Assembly: GCA_021736285.1 (NCBI GenBank)
Contig: JAIPGE010000041.1
Location: 1 to 9,873, forward strand
DNA length: 9,873 nt
DNA from: Candidatus Izemoplasma sp.
GTDB taxonomy: Bacteria; Bacillota_I; Bacilli_A; Izemoplasmatales; Izemoplasmataceae
Direction of reading: 5' to 3'
The position numbers were made by a program, and so were the translations under genes. Each line of letters opens with the position of its first letter. Position 1 is the first letter of the stretch. Under the pieces are notes generated by a model. That model saw only the letters and a list, made by a program, of their open reading frames with translations, had not been told where the DNA came from and made no database searches. Of this stretch, positions 5,796 to 9,873 are shown one piece after another.

Positions 5796-7109
5796 TTATT
5801 TTCCTGATACTTGTAATGATTTAATTTTAACTGATGGACTTCCAACAAAGGCGAAGTTCATTTTTTTATCACTACATACCGCTGTGACATTTTTAAGTAA
5901 TTCCAGATAGTTTCCTGCCACAGTAATTAACGCAACAGGTTGTACTTTCTTACCGTCTTCAATCAGATACCCTGAAGCTTGTAAGCTAAAGTCTCCACTA
6001 ATTGGATTACATCCTGCATGGGTCCCTGCCAATTCGGTAATTAATAATCCTTTTGACATCGATTTTATGGCATCTTCAACATCCGTTTCTCCTGGTTTAA
6101 TATATAAGTTAGTTGGATGAATACCATTTTTAAATCCATTTCCTGTTGAGGTAACATCATCTTTTTTTGCTGTTCTTAAATCATACATATAACTTTTTAA
6201 TGTCCCATTATCAATTAGTTCATTATACTCTGTCGCAACACCTTCATCATCAAAACTTCCTGATTTACTGGATTTTTTCATGAATGGGTCATCAACAAGA
6301 CTAATCAAATTGCTGGCAATACGTGTTCCTAATTTCCCTTTTAAAAGTGAAATTCCTTTTTGTATATTCTCAGCTGAAAACATAGAAATATGTGGTGCAA
6401 GTAATGCCGTTGAGGCATTGTTTTGTAAAATGACTTCATACGCTCCAGAATCAACTGGTTTTGCACCCAATAGGGCACACGCTTTTTCAGCGCCATCTTT
6501 AGCAATTGTTTGTAAATCAAAGTCTTCGTAACTATTACTTTGTTGGTATTCAATTGCAGTGCGTTGATCATTGCCATCGCTTGCAATGACATAGGCACCA
6601 AATACACCAACATTGACTTTTTTCTCTAATTTTAACCCCTTTGAGTTTTGAATTAAGACGTTGGTTGTCCCATCACCATAAAAAGCTTGGACCATTGTGA
6701 CGCGGTCATCTTCTGCTTTAACAAGTTCTTCTAACTTTAGTGTGTCATCAATTTTACGTTTAGGATCAACATCTTCTAATTCTTTATTGTATAATCCTTC
6801 AACTTTTTTGTAATGTTTATCGCCTTCATAAATGAAGACTTCATCTTCTGATTCAATTGCGGTCGCAGATGCAACAATACTATCCACAATAAATTCAAAT
6901 TGTTCGTCATTAATAATTTCTGTTGTAACGGTTCCCATTTTTTTATCGTAGATTCCTTTAACAGATAATTTTGCAGTATCCGCTATGGTATACTTTTCTA
7001 ATGAGCCTTTAAATACCTCAATATCAAAGTTGGTTCCACCTGAATAATAAACTTGTAAATCTTCAATGCCTTTTTCTTTAGCTAACACAAATAATTGATC
7101 AAAATTCAT
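5796..7109 (-). CDS. tldE: TldE/PmbA, non-catalytic subunit of the TldD-TldE peptidase
   Basis: A 437-residue cytoplasmic protein of the PmbA/TldE family. It pairs with TldD to form a heterodimeric zinc peptidase that takes unfolded peptides into a central cavity; in enterobacteria the pair matures microcin B17 and degrades the antitoxin CcdA. The N-terminal half (FDIEVFKGSLEKYTI, KLSVKGIYDKKMGT) and the C-terminal half (LISLVDDP, FDDEGVATEYNELIDNGTLK, GNYLELLKNVTAV, ending GSPSVKIKSLQVSGK) follow the family. There is no HExxxH metal motif, as expected for the E subunit. The ATG overlaps the tldD stop by one base (TAATG), and the purine-rich AAAGGGGGC in the tail of tldD serves as ribosome binding site. 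Length is about normal for the family. No modified-peptide precursor gene lies alongside, so a housekeeping peptide-turnover role is most likely. Confidence 0.93.
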   Translation of the reverse strand: MNFDQLFVLAKEKGIEDLQVYYSGGTNFDIEVFKGSLEKYTIADTAKLSVKGIYDKKMGTVTTEIINDEQFEFIVDSIVASATAIESEDEVFIYEGDKHYKKVEGLYNKELEDVDPKRKIDDTLKLEELVKAEDDRVTMVQAFYGDGTTNVLIQNSKGLKLEKKVNVGVFGAYVIASDGNDQRTAIEYQQSNSYEDFDLQTIAKDGAEKACALLGAKPVDSGAYEVILQNNASTALLAPHISMFSAENIQKGISLLKGKLGTRIASNLISLVDDPFMKKSSKSGSFDDEGVATEYNELIDNGTLKSYMYDLRTAKKDDVTSTGNGFKNGIHPTNLYIKPGETDVEDAIKSMSKGLLITELAGTHAGCNPISGDFSLQASGYLIEDGKKVQPVALITVAGNYLELLKNVTAVCSDKKMNFAFVGSPSVKIKSLQVSGK

Positions 7110-8503
7110 TAGTTAGCCCCCTTTCTGCCACCAACAGTCATTTCTGACACGCGGATTGTTGGTTGTCCGACATCGGTTGGAATACTACCTGATGCACTAC
7201 CGCACATACCTTGTGAACGGAGTAAGTTGTTTCCTACCATATCGATTTTTTGCAGTGCATCTTTTCCAGATCCAACAAGTGTTGCTCCGCGAACTGGTTC
7301 TTTAATTTCACCATCGCGAATGATGTATCCTTCCATAACTGCAAAGTTAAAGTCTCCTGTAGCTGGCTGAACACTACCGCCACCCATTTTTTTAGCATAA
7401 AGTCCATATTTTGTATTTTTAATAATTTCTTCAAAACTTGATTTACCATTATCAATATATGTGTTCGTCATACGAGATGTTGGCGCAAACCGATAACTTT
7501 CACGACGTCCTGAATGGGTACCTGGTTCATTCATCCGTTTGGCATTTAAATCATCAATCATATATGAGCTTAACACACCATCTTTGATTAATACACGGCG
7601 TTTTTGTTTATTTCCTTCATCGTCATATGTTGCGCTTCCCCATGCATTTGGAATTGTTCCATCATCTATTGCGGTAACAAGATCACTTGCAATTTTTTCT
7701 CCTCTTTTACCGGTAAAAACACTTGCACCTTTAGCAACAGATGTTGCTTCTAAACTGTGGCCAACTGCTTCATGGAAAATAACGCCTCCAAACCCGTTGT
7801 CAATGATAACAGGCATTGTTCCGCTTGGACATTCTTCAGCATGTAAGTTTTGAATTGCAATACGTGATGCTTCTTTAGCGGCTGCTTCAACATCGATTAG
7901 GTCATCAAAAATCTCGAATCCATGAAACCCACCAGGGCCATTAAATCCATGTTGTTTCATCTCCTCATTGGAAGCAATTGCACTAACAGCTAAGCGTGTT
8001 CGTACACGTTGATCTTTCACATACGTTCCATTAGTATTTGCAATCCATACATCCTGAACATAATCTGCATAACGGGCATGAACCTGGGTGATTTCATCAC
8101 TAAATTCACGGGCAGCTTTATCCGCACGTTTCAAAATGTCCACTTTGTCTTTGATTGGTACCTCTGAAGGTAATAGTTTAACTGTATGTACTTGGTCTGA
8201 TTCTAGTTCTCCAAGTTCAAATGTAATTCCTCTTGGATCCCCTTTAAATGATTGGGCTAAGTCTGTTGCAAGTTGAACCAAATCAGCTTCTTTTTTGCTA
8301 TTTGTATAGCCATATACAACATGATAATCTCTTGCGACACGTACCCCAATTCCCGATACTTTTGCATTGTTCACTTTGTCAATTTTACTGTCTATAAGCG
8401 TCGCGCTTGTTTGAAATTTATCTTCAATAAAAACTTCAGCAAAATCGGCATTAGTGGATAATGCAGCATTTAAAACATTTGTAATCACTTGTTTTGATAA
8501 CAT
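7109..8503 (-). CDS. tldD: TldD, zinc metallopeptidase catalytic subunit
   Basis: A 464-residue catalytic subunit of the TldD-TldE peptidase (family U62). The HExxxH metal motif is present at H244-E245-A-V-G-H249 in VIFHEAVGHSLEA. The third zinc ligand is expected from C434 in the C-terminal GMCGSASG segment, followed by PTDVGQPTIRVSEMTVGG, the family ending. The chosen start is ATG 8503, with AGGAGG (8515-8510) six bases upstream. A longer frame from 8554 would begin upstream of the expected transcription start near 8528 and adds 17 residues (HKVCYNLCNE...) unlike the family N-terminus, so it is rejected. The gene heads a tldD-tldE operon with a one-base overlap. It acts in the cytoplasm on unstructured peptides; its natural substrate here is unknown. 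Confidence 0.94.
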   Translation of the reverse strand: MLSKQVITNVLNAALSTNADFAEVFIEDKFQTSATLIDSKIDKVNNAKVSGIGVRVARDYHVVYGYTNSKKEADLVQLATDLAQSFKGDPRGITFELGELESDQVHTVKLLPSEVPIKDKVDILKRADKAAREFSDEITQVHARYADYVQDVWIANTNGTYVKDQRVRTRLAVSAIASNEEMKQHGFNGPGGFHGFEIFDDLIDVEAAAKEASRIAIQNLHAEECPSGTMPVIIDNGFGGVIFHEAVGHSLEATSVAKGASVFTGKRGEKIASDLVTAIDDGTIPNAWGSATYDDEGNKQKRRVLIKDGVLSSYMIDDLNAKRMNEPGTHSGRRESYRFAPTSRMTNTYIDNGKSSFEEIIKNTKYGLYAKKMGGGSVQPATGDFNFAVMEGYIIRDGEIKEPVRGATLVGSGKDALQKIDMVGNNLLRSQGMCGSASGSIPTDVGQPTIRVSEMTVGGRKGAN

Positions 8504-8509
8504 ATTATT

Positions 8510-8515
8510 CCTCCT
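8510..8515 (-). promoter_or_regulatory. Consensus ribosome binding site fixing the tldD start
   Basis: On the minus strand a perfect AGGAGG sits six bases before ATG 8503. It decides for this start over the in-frame ATG at 8554, which has no purine-rich site and lies upstream of the likely transcription start. Confidence 0.9.
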
Positions 8516-8533
8516 CACAAGTTCGTTACATAA

Positions 8534-8562
8534 ATTATAGCATACCTTGTGCAAATAGTGAA
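8534..8562 (-). promoter_or_regulatory. Promoter of tldDE, extended -10 type
   Basis: On the minus strand TTCACT (8562-8557) is followed after 17 bases by TATAAT (8539-8534), with TG one base upstream giving TGCTATAAT, an extended -10. Transcription would start near 8528, leaving a short leader of about 25 bases before ATG 8503. Confidence 0.7.
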
Positions 8563-8666
8563 GTGGATAACATAAAGATATAATCGCTACATATAGCCAT
8601 ATATATATATATTTGATAAGACATTTTTATTGTTTTTGTCATAACACTTTTAAAAATTACACTCCC
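8563..8666. other. AT-rich gap between pyrG and tldDE, no gene seen
   Basis: This spacer holds a simple alternating run ATATATATATATAT (8599-8612) and AT-rich sequence. GATAAGACA (8615-8623) and TGTCATAAC, starting at 8637, form an imperfect inverted repeat around a T-rich loop. No open frame with a ribosome binding site is evident, and the tldDE -35 box lies at its lower edge. Confidence 0.5.
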
Positions 8667-8694
8667 AAAAAAACAAGCAGTATCTACTGCTTGT
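8667..8694 (-). terminator. Intrinsic terminator of pyrG, overlapping its 3' end
   Basis: The inverted repeat ACAAGCAGTA / TACTGCTTGT (8673-8682 with 8685-8694) gives an 8-10 base stem, followed on the minus strand by a run of seven T (8673-8667). The pyrG stop codon TAG (8686-8684) sits at the tip of the hairpin. Confidence 0.87.
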
Positions 8695-9873
8695 CTAAAC
8701 TTGCTTTAATAAGCCCTTTAAATAATGGGTGGGGACGTAATGGTCTAGACCGAAATTCAGGATGAAATTGAGACCCTATAAAGAAAGGATGGTCTTTTAG
8801 TTCAATCATTTCAGCTAGGTTTGTCTTAGGATTTATCCCGCTAAAGATAAGTCCACATGTTTCTAATTTTTCTTTATAAGTATTGTTAAACTCATAGCGA
8901 TGACGATGACGTTCAGCGATTACATCTTTGCCATACAATCGATGTGCCAATGTGTCTTCTTTTATTAGACAATCATAAAGTCCTAGTCGGAGTGTCCCCC
9001 CCATATCAATCCCTTCATACTGTTCTGGTAGATAATCAATTACAGGATGTGGGGTGTCACTATCAAATTCAGTTGAATGTGCGTTTTCTAAGTGACAAAC
9101 GTTACGAGCAAATTCTATTGTAGCTGCTTGCATCCCCAAACAGAGTCCTAGATATGGAATGTTATTTTCTCTGGCGTAAGTAACAGCATGAATTTTTCCT
9201 TCAATGGCACGTCTACCAAATCCGCCTGGGACAACAATACCATCGACATCACTTAAGTAATCTTTAGGATCAGCATCAACCAATTCTCCTGCATTAATCC
9301 ACTTGATATTCACTTTGGTATGATACGCATAGCCCGCATGTTGTAAGGCTTCACTAACACTTAAATAAGCATCTTGTAATGAGACGTACTTGCCAACAAG
9401 GCCAATTGTGACAGTATGCTCAAGTGATTTGACTGTTTTAACAAGTGCTCTCCACTCAGTTAAGTCAGCTGGTGGGGTTTCTATATTAAAATGGGTTAAA
9501 ACAAGATCATCAAGATTTTGTTCTTCTAGTTTTAAGGCTACCTCATACAACACTTTTTGATCTCTTGCTTCGATAACTGCTTCTTTACGAACATCGCAAA
9601 ACAAAGCTATTTTCTCACGAATTGAATTTGTGATTGGACGTTTTGTTCTTAACACAATGACATCAGGTGCGATACCTAATCCCCGAAGTGTTTTAACACT
9701 ATGTTGCGTCGGTTTTGTTTTCATCTCGTGAGCACTTTCTAAATAAGGCACTAATGTATTATGTATATAAATTGTGTTGTTGTATCCTAAATCACGTCTT
9801 GCTTGTCGTATTGCTTCTAAAAAGGGGAGTGATTCAATATCTCCGACAGTCCCACCAATCTCAGTGATAATAA
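8684..9873 (-). CDS. pyrG: CTP synthase, 3' part (gene continues past the window end)
   Basis: The last 395 codons of CTP synthase, which makes CTP from UTP, ATP and glutamine. The frame is open to the window edge, where it reads IITEIGGTVGDIESLPFLEA; the Glu of EIGGTVGD is the conserved Mg-binding residue near position 140, so about 136 N-terminal residues are missing. The GTG at 9751 inside this frame is not a start. The visible part holds the end of the synthetase domain and a full C-terminal glutamine amidotransferase domain: VGKYVSLQDAY, GGFGRRAIEGK, the Cys nucleophile in YLGLCLGMQ (visible residue 244), and the His/Glu pair in SQFHPEF (370 and 372). All catalytic residues are present, so it looks functional. 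The gene is monocistronic at its 3' end, closed by an overlapping terminator. Any leader attenuation control of pyrG would lie outside the window. Confidence 0.96.
   Translation of the reverse strand, partial: IITEIGGTVGDIESLPFLEAIRQARRDLGYNNTIYIHNTLVPYLESAHEMKTKPTQHSVKTLRGLGIAPDVIVLRTKRPITNSIREKIALFCDVRKEAVIEARDQKVLYEVALKLEEQNLDDLVLTHFNIETPPADLTEWRALVKTVKSLEHTVTIGLVGKYVSLQDAYLSVSEALQHAGYAYHTKVNIKWINAGELVDADPKDYLSDVDGIVVPGGFGRRAIEGKIHAVTYARENNIPYLGLCLGMQAATIEFARNVCHLENAHSTEFDSDTPHPVIDYLPEQYEGIDMGGTLRLGLYDCLIKEDTLAHRLYGKDVIAERHRHRYEFNNTYKEKLETCGLIFSGINPKTNLAEMIELKDHPFFIGSQFHPEFRSRPLRPHPLFKGLIKASLDKQ

Noticed and set aside
8504..8554. Longer tldD frame starting at ATG 8554
   Set aside because: It begins upstream of the likely transcription start (near 8528) and has no ribosome binding site, while ATG 8503 has a perfect AGGAGG six bases upstream and begins where the family begins.
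8599..8612. Alternating AT run as a meaningful repeat or origin element
   Set aside because: It is a short simple-sequence tract in an AT-rich spacer with no repeats of DnaA boxes or partition sites nearby.
9749..9751. GTG at 9751 as the start of pyrG
   Set aside because: The frame continues upstream to the window edge with clear CTP synthase sequence (EIGGTVGDIESLPFLEA), so the true start is outside the window.
1..9873. CRISPR array, tRNA, rRNA, insertion sequence or attachment site
   Set aside because: No regularly spaced repeats, cloverleaf-like segments, transposase frames or terminal inverted repeats were seen; the only inverted repeats are terminators and short palindromes.

Overview
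This window is AT-rich DNA from a low-GC Gram-positive-type bacterium (Bacillota or a standard-code relative of the Mollicutes such as an Acholeplasma/Izemoplasma-like lineage; placement is inference). The signs are strong AGGAGG-type ribosome binding sites, TTGA(C/T)A/TATAAT promoters with 17-base spacers, factor-independent terminators, and very short gaps between genes. Tryptophan is encoded by TGG and no gene is interrupted by TGA, so the standard bacterial code is in use.

Layout. (1) Positions 1-203 are a leader with promoter-like and operator-like sequences. (2) Positions 204-4853, plus strand, form a compact three-gene sugar operon: a ROK-family transcriptional regulator, a GPH-family (MelB-like) sugar:cation symporter, and a GH31 glycosidase of the YihQ-like branch. 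All three genes overlap their neighbours. The likely logic is local regulation by the ROK protein, import of a glycoside by the symporter, and cytoplasmic hydrolysis by the glycosidase. The glycosidase keeps the GH31 catalytic acids but has Gln where sulfoquinovosidases have the sulfonate-binding Arg, so the substrate is probably not sulfoquinovose. (3) A bidirectional terminator at 4902-4927 separates this operon from the minus-strand genes.

(4) Positions 4916-5703, minus strand, hold a two-gene unit with its own promoter: a 59-residue secreted or membrane-anchored peptide and a seven-helix ferric-reductase-like (MsrQ/YedZ-type) haem membrane protein, joined by an ATGA overlap. The peptide carries two copies of a motif, D-x-x-(S/A)-G-A-(T/S), that resembles the site where ApbE attaches FMN to threonine or serine, followed by an acidic tail. 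It has no room for a full FMN-binding domain. This is the most unusual item in the window: a possible minimal two-site flavinylated electron carrier paired with a haem membrane partner.

(5) Positions 5796-8503, minus strand, are tldD-tldE, the zinc peptidase pair, with a good promoter upstream and a terminator downstream. (6) Positions 8684-9873, minus strand, are the C-terminal three quarters of pyrG (CTP synthase), running off the end of the window, with a terminator that contains its stop codon.
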